A DNA stretch of 64,000 bases from positions 3,800,687 to 3,864,686 of the forward strand of contig JAZBQD010000027.1 of assembly GCA_036583965.1 (NCBI GenBank), read 5' to 3'. The DNA is from Prunella strophiata. Taxonomy: Eukaryota > Chordata > Aves > Passeriformes > Prunellidae. The position numbers and the translations under genes are program-made. This document shows, one piece after another, positions 9,964 to 27,877 of this stretch. Within the stretch, counting starts at the first letter, position 1. Every line of letters begins with the position of its first letter. The notes under the pieces were generated by a model. That model did no database searches and was not told where the DNA came from. It worked only from the letters and a program-made list of their open reading frames with translations.

Positions 9964-12900
9964 ATAAGAGCTGCAGGAAAGGCATGGAAATCATGTTACA
10001 AACTTGGGCTGATGTCTAGGCAAACCCAGGCACAAGTGCTAAGAAAGCTGCACTACCTAGAGTTTTTGTCAAGCTCTTTCACATACCAAACAACTGTGTG
10101 AGTTACAAGCTGCAGTTTTTTGTGGCTCATAATTTTCTTACATATTTCTGCCTTCTACATCTTTTCCTGAGACTGTTTTATATCTTCAGCTGCATTTTTT
10201 TCCAGACCTTAGTAAGTTCCTTAAAAACAGTCAGAATGATAATTTGCAGCCATAACTGGTTTGGATCTGGAAGGGTTTGTTCTTTTTTTCCCCCCACAGT
10301 TCAGTGCTTTCAGCTCCAGTTGTGTTTTCCTTGTGCTTTTCTTCTTAGTTCTTTGCAGGGAAGTCGAGGAGTTTCATAATGATGGTGCTGGACAGCAAAG
10401 CAGAGTGTTAACATTATTTTAGTTTCCTGTGTCCTAAAAACTGCTGTAACATGGATCATGTCTTTGATCCCTAATCTAGACTGAGTTCTCTTTCATGTCT
10501 TTTTAAGATTATGGTTAATATTAAATGAGTAGCTGATACATTTAACTTCAACAGAGCAGGAATTGTGTAGTGGCTGCATGTAGTTGTAAGCAAAATTTCC
10601 CAGGGATTTTGTAGTAAGGCCAGTTGCTATAGACTAAATGCTCTTTAGGACCTGCTAAAATAAGCTTGGTTATTTGGATTACAGATTCCCTGAAGATTAT
10701 TGACATTATAGGCTTGGTAGAATGCTTATTTGGGAGCATTTGTATTCTGTCACTGCAGTAATGAGTGTCAATAAAAGAATTAGGGTAACCTAGGACATTT
10801 CAATCATGTATGTCTCCATTCCTCCATTTTGTCACTATAGCAAACAGAGGGGAAATTTTATTGCCCCTTCTTGTTCCTGGGAGACTGCTGATAAATCTTG
10901 GGTTCTTCTTCAAAAAATTATAATAAAACATTTTTGTGTCTTGTACACCTGTTGCTGATCAATTCATTTAAGGTTTGTGATCATCTGGGGAATTGGTGTC
11001 TACTTGCATTTTTGTTGCTATCACATATAGAAAAACAGTGAGTGTTGGGTGCACTGCAGTGGGAGGATGTCCATACCTCTGCATCTACCTGCTTGTGTCC
11101 TTTTTCCAGCTGGAGATTTTGCCTGGGCAGGTCTTAACACCTCCAGATGTCTGGAGGACTGTCCAGAGCATCTCCTGAAACACGGCTGCCAAAAAGGCAA
11201 ATTTTCTTCTATTTCTTAGCCCTTGCCTAGGGCAGCTGCAGGCTGTGCTTCAGGAGTGCATCAGCCCTGTTGCTCTCAGCAGCACAGGAACAGGCAGGGC
11301 TGTGTGAGGAATCCCAGCACTCCTTGCAGACATCCAGATGAAATCTGCTGTTTCCAAGGGAGATCCTGTCACAGCCCAGCAGATCCCACTAATGCAGGAC
11401 TGTTCTGGTAATCAGACTGATAGTTCTCATCCTCAATTTTGTGCCATTACCCCTCAATAGCTCCCCTAAGGACTAAAACTTGCTTTTTGCTCTTGCACAC
11501 CCTTCAGATGCTTGATGGTGACACTGCATTTTCCCTTCCCCCTGCCTGCCCTGAATCCAGCCTTGATTCACACTGAATCCCAACACACCCATATCATTTA
11601 TGCTTTCACATTTTAGTTTCCAGTGAGTTTGTAAACATCTTTCCTTGACAGTGCCAGGAAACTCATAATTGTGTAGATTCTGTAGCATTGAGTTGTTTCA
11701 GTGACATTTCCCACTTAGGAGGGAAATGCCAGACTTCCATGGTGTCTTTGCTTTTCACAGTTTAGGTCAAACCCTGCCTGCACACTAACATACTTGGCTG
11801 CATGTTAATTTTAGTTAATAGCTATTCAGTAAAACAATGCATCCAGCTCAAGATATATGGCACAAATTAAGCTGAATGCCCAAACAAATTCAGCAACAGA
11901 CCCTGGCCTCAGTGGGCTCTTTAAGTCCAGTGTAACATCCATTTACATTGTTTTATTTCTCTCTCAAACTGTAACTTGCTCCCTGTGGGGTTACATTGAC
12001 TCCGTTTCATTTTCACATTGTACTGGCACCACCGACAGTCTTGCATTTAAATAGTCTCATTTCATTTTGATATCATGATGTCACCTCCACAGAGGTGTTT
12101 TGAGGCTGCCTGGAGAATTCAGAGCTAATGCCCAGGCAGGGCCATCAGCTGGCACATGGCTGAGCTGCACAGCAAGCTCAGCTTCCATTTCCCAGCCCAG
12201 CCTTTTCTCTGGACTGATCACAAAATGGATTTTTATATCCTTTGAGCCCAGGTCCCCCTGCCACTGGCAGCCACTGCATGTGTATGGGAAATGTGGCCTC
12301 TGGGAAAGGTGATGGTTTTGGTCATGTGCAGGTCAGCAGTAGCTGGGACAGGACACAGCAGGGCAGGTTCTCATGGCACTCTTGTGGGAATAAACCACAC
12401 AGAATCCATTTTCTTCATGGTGAAAAAAGGCCATTATTTATTTACACAACTCCTTTTTGTACAGTTTTGCATACCTTGTGTGTGGCAATTGGTCAGTAGT
12501 TTTCTTGTAATTTGTTTTTAACAAGTTGTTATTCTGTATTAATTGGTCACTCAAACTCTCAGTGTGTATGTACAGGAAAAGTTGTTTGTAAGAGATAATT
12601 TTCATTTTTCTATCTAACAGTGTAAAACCAGTTTTTACAGGTGCAAGCTGTTTTTATACCCAGGAATAGCTTGTTATGTTAATGAACTGCTCACAACAGG
12701 ATTGATTTCACGTGGGAACTTGCAACGTGCTAGCTTGACTTAGAAGAAATGGCAGCCCAGCCAGAGCAGGCCTGATTTTATAAAGCTTTTCTTTATAATT
12801 TTTCTACCTTACTGCAACAACTCTTGCTCCATGGCTGGAGACAGTGGAGAATCTGCTGTTGTGTCTTGTTATTGTGAAAGCTACCTGCAAAAAAATCCCA

Positions 12901-15900
12901 TTTTGCAGGGAAGTGTGAATCCATCCCCTAGATGCCATGGAATGTGGGTGTCTCTGTCCTCCCACCTGGCTGTTCTGGAGCCAAGAACAAGCAGACATGA
13001 GTGAGCAGATGCCCTGAGCCCTCTGAGAAACACACACAGAGTTCCTGCAGTGCCCCTGTGCCCTGAATAGCTCAGCCACACAAAGCACTGCCAGCTGTAA
13101 ATGTCAACATCCCAGTGGCAATCCCTGTACGTCTGTCTGCACTCAGCATTTCACAAACAACTCACAAATGCTGCCCTGCCACCTGGAAAATTGTGCTAGA
13201 GCACCCTCTCCCAGCTCAGCCTGAGCCATGGGGAAGGAGGGATCCAGGTTCCCACTGTCCAGTGCCTGTTTCCAAGGCCAGGACACAGCTCTGTGACTTT
13301 ATCCCACACCCTCAGCTCCAAAAAGCCTCTTCATGGCAGCAGCACAGCCTGTACTTTAGGTCAAGGGGTTTTTTATTTATAGAGCTGCCATTAAATCAGT
13401 CTAACACAGTCATGCAGTATTTATGGTAAGATTAGATACATGACTGCATCCAAGGCAAAGAGAGATTTTCACTCCTTGATGGAACATTCACTCTGAAAGG
13501 AAACCCTGGATTTAATGTGTTTCTTTCCCTACTGCTATAAGATTTCCAGGGAAAAAGTCAATCAAGCTCTTTGACTCTAAAGGTGAAGTCTTTGTGGTTA
13601 GTGTTTTTCTTTTAATTATTTTGTTTAAAAATAAATGAGCTCTGCAGCTTTTGAGCTTGAGGGTTGGTGACTTGATTTTAATTCTCTCCAACAGCAGTGA
13701 GACTACTTGGCATGAACCTACAAAAGCAATTCTGAGAAGCTGCTGGGTTTAGGCATTTCTGGAATGATGCAAGAATAAGACCATTTGTTAGAGCTACCTC
13801 TGGGATCCAGTGCCTATGTGCATTTGTCAAAGGACACAATATTGAATGCTTCATTTTCCAAACACTGGGCTAAGATAAATTATATCTGGATGTTGAGCCT
13901 TCCTGATATAAATCAGTGGCATATCAATAATAGGATTCAGCTTTTAAAGTAAATGTGCTAAGATCCTAGTGGGAAATAGGCTGCATTTCATGGACTTGTG
14001 CAAGGAGTATTTTCAGTGGAGCCTGCTTTTTATTCTGGCCCATGGACTAATGGGAAAGTAAGTGTAGAGAGACACAAACTAAAAGGGCTTGGGATGATGC
14101 TTTGGAACAAGCCTGGCTGACTGATGAAGTACTGAGGGCATTCAGAAGCCCATGCAAGTGCTTTAAGATTAGAGATGAAGAAATGATGCTTTTGAAAGGT
14201 CATATGAGACTTGGAAGTTAAAGCAAATGGGGAAGGAAGACAAACAATATAAGGGACTGATTATTTGCTGCACTACTCTTTGACTTGAGAGGCCCAGGGT
14301 CAAATCTTCTTCTAAGTCTTAAATTACAATTAGTTTGGTGGTTGGATTCCAGACTTCACTTTTCACATCAGGCCCAAGTGCAGTTCTGGAATCTGTTTGT
14401 TATGACTGACATTTTATATTGATTTTAAAGTACTTTTGCTCACTTACAAGGTCCTCAGTAACACTTTCATGGACTGTCTTTCAAGGCTGACTTTTCCCTC
14501 ATGCTTTCCAAAGAGTATCTGCTAATTCTCTGTGACATTCTTATTCATCACAACCTGGAAATAGTATAGGCTTGAGCTTCATGCCCTGTGGCTTTAAAAA
14601 CATAATTCTCCTTAATGAGAAAATAATGAATCTGCTTTTTCCTCATTGAATAAGAAAGTAAATTCTCCCAGGAGTCTAAAACACAATATACAAGTTATTT
14701 AGCTATGGGAGCCAGGAATGCTCAATTCCTTATTTATCCCTGACTCAGATATCCAGGACACAGAGAAGAGTGGGGTTATTTTACCTTCCATGTACACCAC
14801 ACATCAGCAGCAGGTGCACAGTTCCTCCACTGGCTTGATGTGACAAACATGCTAAAAGGGAGAACAGCAAATAAAGGGAAGAAAAAAGGCTGCACCCCAG
14901 ATGGCAGAGGGAACAAGGATAAAAAAATGAGAAATGAGCAAGTGGAAACCAAAGAAAGGTGAATCTCAGCCAAGGCTGAATTCCTGTGAGAGATGAACAC
15001 GTGTGCTGCAGTGGGCAAACCCTCCAGTAACACAAATGACCAAACCCCAAAACCTCATGAGCTCATGTGCTGGGCTCCCTTTTGTTTCCTTAGAGCCTAT
15101 CACAGAAATAGATTTGCTTTCCCACCCTTTCACCCCAGAGAGTGGAAGCAGCCCCAGGATTATACCCAAGAGTTCTGGATTAATTTCATTGCTTTGTCAC
15201 AGGTTTCCTACTGACAAATCCAGGCTATTGAGTTCCTGCAGTTGTGCTCCAGTCCAGCACAGCAAGTCATGTCATTGCTTCCTTGCCTCTAAAGGACAGG
15301 AAAACACATGTTTGAGAGCTGATGGCTGTGGACAAGGACCACAGGGTGCTTGGTGCTATCATGGTATTAGTCCCTGTTTGCTTGCAACTTTATGTTCTTG
15401 TCAATCAAAACAAGAGAATGTAAAAATATTTTGGGAGGAATATGCTGGGGCATTTCATCTTGAAATACTGTCATTGTCACAGGAACCTCCTCTCCTAACT
15501 CATACTTGAGAAGGTTTTTTTCCCCCATCTGCTCCATGAAGACATTCAGACTGGACTCACTGATTCCTAAACCCTGTGTTTCATTATAAATTAATATTTT
15601 ACCATGCCATGTAATGTGAATTAATGCTGGCCCTCCATGACTCTACTTTTATTTATGCTCTCCAGGGCTTAGTGGTTTATGGGATTATAGAGTTAAACTC
15701 AACTAAGTAAAAAGAAGGAGAGTGAGAAATCATACTTTTACTACTACTGAGAAGTGTTTATACAGCTGCATGTTTCTACTTCTTTCACAGTAAACATTGT
15801 TTTATTCATGCTTATTATAATGTATTCCTGAGTGATAATTCATACAATACAAGGCATCTCGCTTCTCTTTTGTATTTAATTATATTTATATTATTTGTTT

Positions 15901-16470
15901 ACTGATGGCAAATGCTTTCATGGATGAAAATAGATAAAAGGAATAGATGAATCAATAGATGAATAGAAGAATCAATCATAGAAGAAAAAACATGTATTAG
16001 CAACACTCTGCTGGCTTTTAAAAACTGGGGCAAGCAAGAATGTGATACTTTCTGGTTACTCTGACTACTGTCACTGTACAAGAACTCAGGACACCAAACA
16101 GACCTTATCTTTGCCTCCAAAACTTTCTGTGCAGAACAGACCTGTTGGGTTGGCTGCCACATGGTCAGACTGGGACACCAAAGGCTGCTTAGCCTTCTGC
16201 AAAGCTCAAAAATGCAACCTGGAATGCCTGGGTGGCCAAATATCCTTGGGGCCAACAGACTTCCCAACAAATATTGTGAATACAATGTTCACATCATCAG
16301 AAAGTTGAACTTTTTACAAATTCTTAAAATCTTTGCCACTGCAGCTTCTCTTTAATACTTAGACCCATTAAATCCAATGGTGGGGGGAAGAAGCTCCTTT
16401 GATTACTGTTATTCATTGGTCCTTACTGGTGAATAATAACTTTCTTAAATAGAAACATTTAAAACATTCA
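9964..16470. other. non-coding DNA, no supported gene
   Basis: No family-level match was found. The 168-codon frame at 15003-15509 is the longest non-repeat frame of this part; it overlaps frames on the other strand and has no recognisable domain. A degenerate GAATAGAT-type simple repeat lies at about 15930-15985. The rest appears to be unique sequence. Confidence 0.55.
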
Positions 16471-16566
16471 GGGCAAATTCTTCTTTCACTGACACCAATA
16501 TAAATCCAGAGACATATGGATGGATTACAGATTTATGCTGGTGTAGCTGAAAGTGGAATTTTGCCC
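16471..16566. mobile_element. near-palindromic MITE-like DNA element
   Basis: The left arm from 16471 (GGGCAAATTC ... CACCAATATAAATCC) and the reverse complement of the right arm ending at 16566 (GGGCAAAATTC ... CACCAGCATAAATC) match along about 37 bases with a few substitutions and one indel. The whole unit is 96 bp, so it can fold into a long hairpin. Both ends are GGGC/GCCC, and the bases outside are TCA on each side (16468-16470 and 16567-16569), which may be a 3-bp target duplication. The shape is that of a non-autonomous foldback or MITE-like transposon. I recall similar 'GGGCCAAATTCTG ... GTGTAAATCC' palindromes scattered in reptile and bird genomes, but could not check a library. Confidence 0.6.
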
Positions 16567-20315
<3,749 letters not shown>

Positions 20316-22235
20316 TAAGAAAACTGAGGCAGATTGTTACATGAGAGGTTCATGTCATGACAGATTTTCAGTGCTTCTGACATTTTGTGCTTGGGGTCTT
20401 CCAGCCAGAATTCAGGTGCTGTCACACAGAACATTCTGTAACCCTGAGATATCCTCTGTTCATTTCTATCAGCAGGAATCTCAGGCCTTTACATCACTTG
20501 TACTTTTACATCTCACACTTCCCCAACAGTAATATCATGATTGATTTTAATGGAGTGCTTAGGAAAATGGGGCTAGGGAAGATTTCCTGAGCCCCACCTG
20601 TTGCTGTTTTTGGCAAGCAGGAGCTACAATCCCATTCACAAATAGTTAGGCTGTCTTGTCTCTACTGCAGTTATTCCAGAATCTTGGTCTTCTCATGAAG
20701 AACAGAACCAAAAGTCCTCATTTTGCTGGTGGCTGATTTATACCAATAATTTTGGGGCTTATAATGCCCTTTCATTGCATTCTTGCTGCTAATGCCCTTT
20801 TGCTTCATGCTTCTTCTTTGAGGTATTTTGTCTTACTGAGGCATTTAGGAAAAGCATTTCTATCCCTTTGACTGTTTAATAAAGCACTTTTGGATCCATC
20901 CCCTTAGTGAATGTCTCCAACTTGTCTCCCTCTTCTCCTCAGCCATGATCTATAGGTACCTGAGCTACCCCTTGCCCTTTTTAAAAATCTGCTCCTTTCC
21001 AGCAGAACTGTTCTGTGAGACAAATCATAGACTCTAAACCTCATCTGGTCACTTTCTACTGAAACTCAAATAATTGAAATGTCAATAACATACTATTTAA
21101 AATCTATTCTACTTAATCTCCCAGAGTGGTGTGTTGGCAGATTGTGAATGTCACACTACTGATGAGCAAAGGACTTGGATAACTACGAGCTTCTAATCAA
21201 GAAATTAATCTAAAATTGTGTATCTGCGTAAGAAATGCTGGCACAGGAGGCTGAAGTGCTCACTAAAAGCAGTTGGGTCTAAAGTGATTACTAAAGCAAT
21301 TCAGGGTTTCAGGGACTCTACAGACTGGAGATCTCTGCAGTGATTCAGCTGCAGTGCTCCCTAACAGAGGCAGGGTTGCAGCATCCTCCTCTGCTTTGGG
21401 CTCAGGGAGACCCAGGAATTGCCCCACTGGCTGAAAATTGTCCCTTTGGATTGGGCTGGCAGCACTGGTGTCACTGTGCTCTGTGTGTGTGTGCCAGTCC
21501 TCCTGATGAGCCTGCCAAGGAACAAGTCTCAGAGCTGAGGATGCTCACATCTCTCAGAGCTGGTGTCTCAAGGTGTCTGCAGGTTCAGATGGACACCACC
21601 ACAGCAGCTGCATTTAGAGCAGATCATCAGGACTTCAAGTTGTAAAACACATTCCAGGCAGCCCCTCAGAAATGCTATTCCAGGGTTTTACAGTTTATCC
21701 TAGTGATTTGAATAATAAGCAGAGTAACAGTTTATTCTAACCATTTGAACTGCACATCAGCGAGGTAACTGGGAATTTATTAATAAATCTAAGAGCTTAC
21801 ACATTGCATTTCAAAGAGACTCACAGACAGGAGGTAATTAATAACCTGATCTGTCTGTAAACTTCAGTTCCTGTCACACACCTTAGTTCCTGTGAAGTGC
21901 AGTTATGATGGCTGAGATTAAAACACAACTTTGCAGATCTCAGATGTTTCTGTGTGTAAATAGAGGATTTTCACTTTGATCTTACAAGAGGTGAAGCAGA
22001 GCACTCAAGCTGCAAGTGATTATCCTCTCTCTGACCAGCAAGCCAAGGGAATGTCCCTCAGTAGCTTAGTGTTTGAGTGATGCCAAAAGCAGTTTATTTC
22101 CCACTGACTGGAGAGGGACAGGCTCCCACCACAGGGACCTGCAAAACCCACCATGGGATGCTGAAGTTCCTCATTGCCACTGAGTGTTGAAAGGCCCAAC
22201 ACAAATGATGAATGTTCCTTGTATTCAAGTACTTT
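20316..22235. other. non-coding DNA, no supported gene
   Basis: No gene, RNA or recognised repeat. The frame at 21340-21645 (101 codons) has no recognisable domain and no supporting signals. Confidence 0.5.
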
Positions 22236-22415
22236 TCAGCACCTTCCACCATCCCAGGCTGCTCCAATCCTCATCCAGCCTGGCCTTGGACACTTCCAGG
22301 GATCCAGGGGCAGCCACAGCTTCCCTGGGAAATCTGTCCCAGGGCCTCAGCACCTGCACAGCCAAGAATTGCTTCCCAATATCCATCCTAACCCTGCCCT
22401 CTGTCAGTTTAAATA
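22236..22415 (-). mobile_element. CR1 LINE fragment, antisense
   Basis: The plus strand shows the hallmark antisense CR1 wording: a GGCTGCTCCAATCCTCATCC block, GGCCTTGGACACTTCCAGGG, then a 'cacagcttccctgggaaa' block, CAGGGCCTCAGCACC, and a final ACCCTGCCCTCTGTCAGTTT segment. These are in the order seen in avian CR1 3' regions read in reverse. The terminal 3' end of the element (low-coordinate side) is eroded. CR1 is the dominant LINE of birds; this copy is a dead fragment with no open reading frame. Confidence 0.9.
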
Positions 22416-22659
22416 TTTCATAAGAGATCTCTCCTGACACTTACTGCCATCAATAGTTTGCAGTCAAAGGGTCAGAGATTCAGGTCTGCTATTTTAATAG
22501 TTTATTATTTTCCCAGTTGTGTCAGAATTTCCATATCAGAGGTTAAATCCTATCAGTAGAACTCACAGACTTCCTGATGACCATCTGAACTGGGTTATCC
22601 TTTATGTGATTAAAGGTTCTGAATACTCTGTACAGTTACTTGGTGTAAATATTCATGTC

Positions 22660-22760
22660 TAAAGATAAGGGAAGTAATCTGCCAAAGATCACAGAGGACA
22701 ACTGTGGAACAGGTGAGAAATGGTAACCTGCAGTCTTTGCTTGGCAGCAAGATTCAGTTT
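22660..22760 (-). mobile_element. possible MIR/CORE-SINE relic
   Basis: The run AAGTAATCTGCCAAAGATCA, followed by CAGAGGACAACTGTGGAACA and then GGTAACCTGCAGTCT, parallels the antisense MIR core (AAGTAACTTGCCCAAGGTCA, then CACACAGC..., then GAACCCAGGTCT). The preceding 'aagataaggga' corresponds to the 'gatgaggaaactga' block. Similarity is diffuse, as expected for an element older than birds. This was judged by eye only. Confidence 0.4.
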
Positions 22761-25700
22761 TACCTGTTCCATAAAATAATATAATAAGTAACCAAGGTTA
22801 ATGAAAAAGCATTCTAAACCACAAGTGAAATATGTAGTTTTAGGGTAACTTTGACTATCATAGATGGGATTAAAAGCATCTTTTAAAAATGTTAGGAAAT
22901 AGTTTTGCACACTTGATTTCGTAAGTGCAGAAGGAAATGTCATTCTTGCAGCCTCTGCTTTTTCATCTGATTATTGCTAATGCAAATTACCAGTAGGAAA
23001 TGCATAAATCTGCACTGCAGTGCTTGAAGTTTGTGCAAACAGCAATTTTTTTTGCAAATATAGCTATCAATTTCAGCTCTGTAATGCAGAATGCTGCTTT
23101 CTTACTGAAAGACTTCCCGAATCTTGTTGTCACAGATATCAAAATTTCATTTCTTAAAAACTGTGCAACCATTTTGGATTTTGTTAGGTTCTTTCTGAGT
23201 GTGTAGAACAACAGAATTTAATCTCAGTAGGTGTTTTGAGAAGATGGAAGTTGTACTTGGAGGGAAAGCTTCACTCCTGATCAGAAAGGGTAAAGAGAAA
23301 ACACTCAGCAAAACATTCAATAATGGATCATTTTCCTCCTCTCTTGTAACAGGAGACAATTAGAAAAGAACAGAATGTGGAGAAAGGAAAAAGGAAACAA
23401 AGCTATAGAATTACTGAGCAAATCCTCTCTTGCATTTCAGAGGCAGGATTGGAGAGAAGTTGACATTTTAATATTTTGTAAATTACTCTGCAACATGTTT
23501 TCTGATGAATCTAATCTGGCGCCTCTTCCAAACTGATATTTCATCCAAGAATGTCTGGGCAAATATGTTATTAAGCCAGTAATTTAGTTTTAGCAAGTTC
23601 CATGTTTCAATACATTTAAAAATGAGGCAGCCTAATTTCCAGAGTTAAAGGAATTGGGCTCACTATTCCCCATGAACAGAGGTAAATTGTTTAACTAGCA
23701 AAACCCTGGCTTAATTTTCATCCTGTATCTCAGTATTGAATGTTGTTTCCACTGAAGGATGCAAGAGGGAGAGTGGGTGCTCATGAGGCAGGAGAAAGAT
23801 GAAAAGAAGTTTTTGATTGTCAGACTAACATTCCCACAGTCCTGATATCTCCAGTAGTGACTCTTGGTTGTTTTCTGGGCCATTTTGGGAAAATTCCTGA
23901 TTGAATAAAAGTGAATTGCCTAAATCCTTCTCATCTCTGCACTTCAGCTGACTTTAGGGAGGGTTACTCTCCTCAGAGTGACCACCAGGTGACCTTCAAC
24001 CCCACCCATCTGGTTGCCTCTTGGCCAGCAGCATTTACTAATATTTACTAATATTTCTGAGAGTGGCAGCACATTTTATAATCCTGTTCAAGCCTGTAAA
24101 CTGGACAGCTGCTGGGAAGGGTAAGGAAGTGGAGGAATTCTGTTCATCCTGGTCATTTCAAAGTGTTGATGAACATCAACTCAAGCCATAATGACTGCTG
24201 GAGTCTGTTGCTTTTGACTGAAATCTAAAATTAGCTGTGTCTGTCAGAATATCTACTGCCTTACTTTTGTATAAATCAAAGTTTAATATTCATTTATAAA
24301 CACCCATCTACATATGCTGAGAAAATTTACTTATAAACAATAGAGAGAATTCATCATCATTACAATCTCACCAGGTTTATCTGAAATTAAGTTCTGAATC
24401 TCAGCTTAAACTCAAGCAAATAAAACTCTGCAAAAACAATTTTTGCTACTTAGAGTTAGCAACACTGCCTTTCAAGTGTTGATGTTGATGCAGGAAATAG
24501 AAATATTCCCTTTCTTGTTCTTTTGTTATCAAGTTACTTGGCACTTGACAAACTGCTGTGGGTTGGCTCTTTGGGAGCTGCTGAAATGGTTGGTGAGGAG
24601 GGAAGTGGGAATTGTATTTTGGATGAGCTGGGGATTTGTGGAAGATGTGTTTGGCTGGTAGCTGAATGTGGGACTGCAGCAGTGACAGAGCCCATATTAC
24701 CTGGTTTAGGGTTATCAACATGCTGGCTCTGTAGAGACTTAGGGTTCATCAAGGGGAATTTGAAACCCATCAGCTGACAATGGGGAAAATGTATTAAAAA
24801 TTGCTGAAAGACTTAAAGCTGATCTCTTTTGCACTGACTTAACTTGTGGCTAGAAAAGCTGTCCTCCTTTAATTACAGGGCAAGCTCAATTCCTCTAAGA
24901 CCTGGCTACAGAGTGTTTACTTGATTTCACCACTTTTGATGGCAAAAAGTGAGGCACTGACAGACAGAGTGGGCTGAAGGATTTTCTCCAGCACTGGGCT
25001 GAGCTCAGTACAAGACATCAGGTTTTGTGTACCCAGTCACACACAGCCACTGTCACAAAGCAATCAGTCATTTAATTACTGATGCAAGCAAGCAGAAAGC
25101 TCTTGAACATATCCAGGGCACATTAGTCTTTTCTTCTGTCTGTTCCCTCTTTTGTCTTTGAGCCAGACACCCTGGATGTCTTCTCTGCCTGGCACACACC
25201 CTTTATTTATATTGCAGTCCTAACACTGTTAATGTGCTCAATAATTTATAAGACAGCTGACCTCAACATTAGGTGAGCTATTGAACAAACACCAGGGAGT
25301 GTTTCATTCAGTTTGGGCACTGGAGGTTGAAAACCCCTCTGAGTCCACACACTCCAGAAAGTCCTCAAAAAGCACAGAGGGAAGAGCATCCCTGGGCTTC
25401 TGCACAGCCTTGGATTCTGTCCTTAAACATTGGAATCACACACTCAGGGGGGTGGATCAATTTTTGTCCTATTGTCTCCTCTTTCACTTCTGTGGCTAAA
25501 GGTGTAATCTTTGCACACAAACCCTGTTTAAGTACTCTGTTACTAAGGAAACAAACTTGTCAAGTATGGACCATGTGGGAATAATGGTGATTTATTTAGA
25601 AAAGGAAAGGTTTGTCATTTTAAGCTCACTACTACAAAATTGCTTTTTGATTACCTTCAAGCTTATTGCATTGTCTTGTCACAATAAACTATGGGAACAA

Positions 25701-27877
25701 GTGGAAAGGTTAATAATTGTGGGCTTTGTTCTTGTCAGTTATTCTGAAAAGATCTTACAGGACCTGCACCTTCAGCTCAAACAGAGCAAATTTCAGCAGG
25801 ACTGGAGCAGGATCCTGGAGTCCCTTTTTTCTCTTGTTGTTTTTATTATCCTTTTATTTCCTGCCTGCTTCCAAAGGCTGCCCAGCTTTGCAGATCTGTG
25901 GGCTGTGACAGGGCTGGACTCTGTGACTCTGCTCTTTACACAGCTTTTCCAGAGGAGGGGGAGGAGAGGGATCCTGAGCAGGAGAGGGGAAGGAGCAGGA
26001 GATTTGAGAGTGCTTTGTAAGGTCTCAACTTTAATACATCTTCTGAGCCCCATCACTGAGGGTTCCTTGTTTGTTAGGAAACATCAAGGGTTTATTTTAT
26101 TTTAATTTATTTTCAGGAAATCCATTTAGGTCCTGATAATCAGATAAAAACCAATCTAAACAGCTTCAGTGCTCTTTGAGCTATGTCTAATGTGCTTTTT
26201 TTCCAGGAAAAAGTAATATTAAATCAAGAATTTTCTCCTGAAAAAGCAGATCACTTTCCTGCCCAGGGCTGTGTTCACCATCAAGTTCTGTTCCACTGTG
26301 AGCTGCCTAAAATTCCTTAGATTATTAGGGTTAAATTATTTGAGGAAGAATAGAGCAAGAGGTTCAAATTGTTGAGTTTAGGGGTTCTTAAAGGAATGAT
26401 TTGCATCAACAAATCACACTGAATATTTTCACAATATGACAACAATTTAGTATGATGGAAAGTTTTTGTTCATTAGAGCACAGCTGGGTTTAGGGTAAAG
26501 TTTTGAGGAGAAACACAAAACTGTTGTGTACTTTTGAAAATGAATAGTTTTAGGGTTTTTTTAGAGTGAAATGATGACTCCTTTTGGAGTTTCTATTGAA
26601 GCAAGAATATTTGGAATCTAAACTAAATGTTTCCCAGGGCTGAGGGAATTTATTCTCTTATATAATTCACATCTTAACTTTCTGTTGTTATCTGGATTAG
26701 CAAAACTACAAACCTTGAAGTATTTCCCAACTTTTTTGGGATGTTGCCACTTTCTCTCAGTAGCAGCAGTCCTTCCTGCTTTCCAGAAAACCCTGAAGGC
26801 TGACTGGAAAAGTTAAAAAATCCCAGCTAATATCTGTCTACTGCCTTTTCCCATGTGCCATTACTCACCTCACATTTTGCTAGAAAATTAATAATACAGT
26901 ACTAAAGGATGCAGCATAAAGTATTTATGGCAAATTAAAACTCATCTCCAGGACAATTTAGGTAATGGGGACATGGGCTGCACCTGTTCTTCTCACTGGA
27001 GTGAACTTGGGAGGAGTTATTTATCAGTGGAAGTTATTTTTATTAGCTACAAGTATGAATGCAGAATAAGTTAATCATGCCATAACAGGAGTTTTCTGTG
27101 TCAGTTATGACCAATTTGGTATTTTTTTGCTGCTTTAGATTGAGGCTGGGTAGTGCTTGTGCTTAATGAGTGGGTTCATGCCCCTGGGTTGTGGAATCTA
27201 CAGGGAGGCATCAAGCTGAAGTGTGGGATTGGGTGCACTGAGATTTGGGCAGTTTTTTATGCAATAGCAGTGTCAGACACAGATATATCTTTATTTGTAG
27301 TTTGGGAAGGACTGGAAGTATTCAAGGATTTTTACCGACTCTTCAGGATTTATATTTCTAAAAAAGAGCTTAAAAATATGATCCTTTGACTCAATCTTTT
27401 GAAATTTTGTATGTCTCCCTTCTGACACCTGACTCCAGGCCTGGGTGTGTGGCCACTCAGTTCCAAAGAAAGATGTGTTTGCCCCATATTCTATCTAGAG
27501 GTGGCTGCATCTTCATGTGAGGAATCTCTTCAGCCACGTTCCCACAGCCTGGGAAGAGCAGCTCAGCTGCAGAGCTTCCTCTTAAGGAGAATTCCCAAGC
27601 AAAAGGCCCTGTAGGTTTGTTAGAGGATGCCAGTGAATTGTTGGACAATTAACTATTTGTTTGTTTATACTAAATGCTTTAGAATGTGGTTTTATTTTAG
27701 TGTTTGGATGTTAAACATACTTTGGTGGTCAAATGCTAAATCTAACTTTGCTTTAAAATGCACTGACAGAAGTGATGATCAAGGATAAAGAAGATTTCAC
27801 TGTCATGCTTGTGAGCCACACTAGAAAAGCAGCTTGCTGCTATCAGTGTGCCTGCCTTCAGCCTGCTCAATCAATAC
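22761..27877. other. non-coding DNA, no supported gene
   Basis: The longest frame is 182 codons at 25557-26105 on the plus strand; it has no recognised domain and an antisense frame of 87 codons runs through it. A 10-bp direct repeat (ATTTACTAAT, twice) lies at about 24035-24055. No RNA gene or clear transposon was found. Confidence 0.5.

Noticed and set aside
15003..15509. 168-codon plus-strand frame
   Set aside because: No recognisable domain, composition like surrounding non-coding DNA, overlapping frames on both strands, no splice context.
25557..26105. 182-codon plus-strand frame
   Set aside because: No domain, an antisense frame of 87 codons runs through it, and no initiation or splice context. 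It was judged to be chance.
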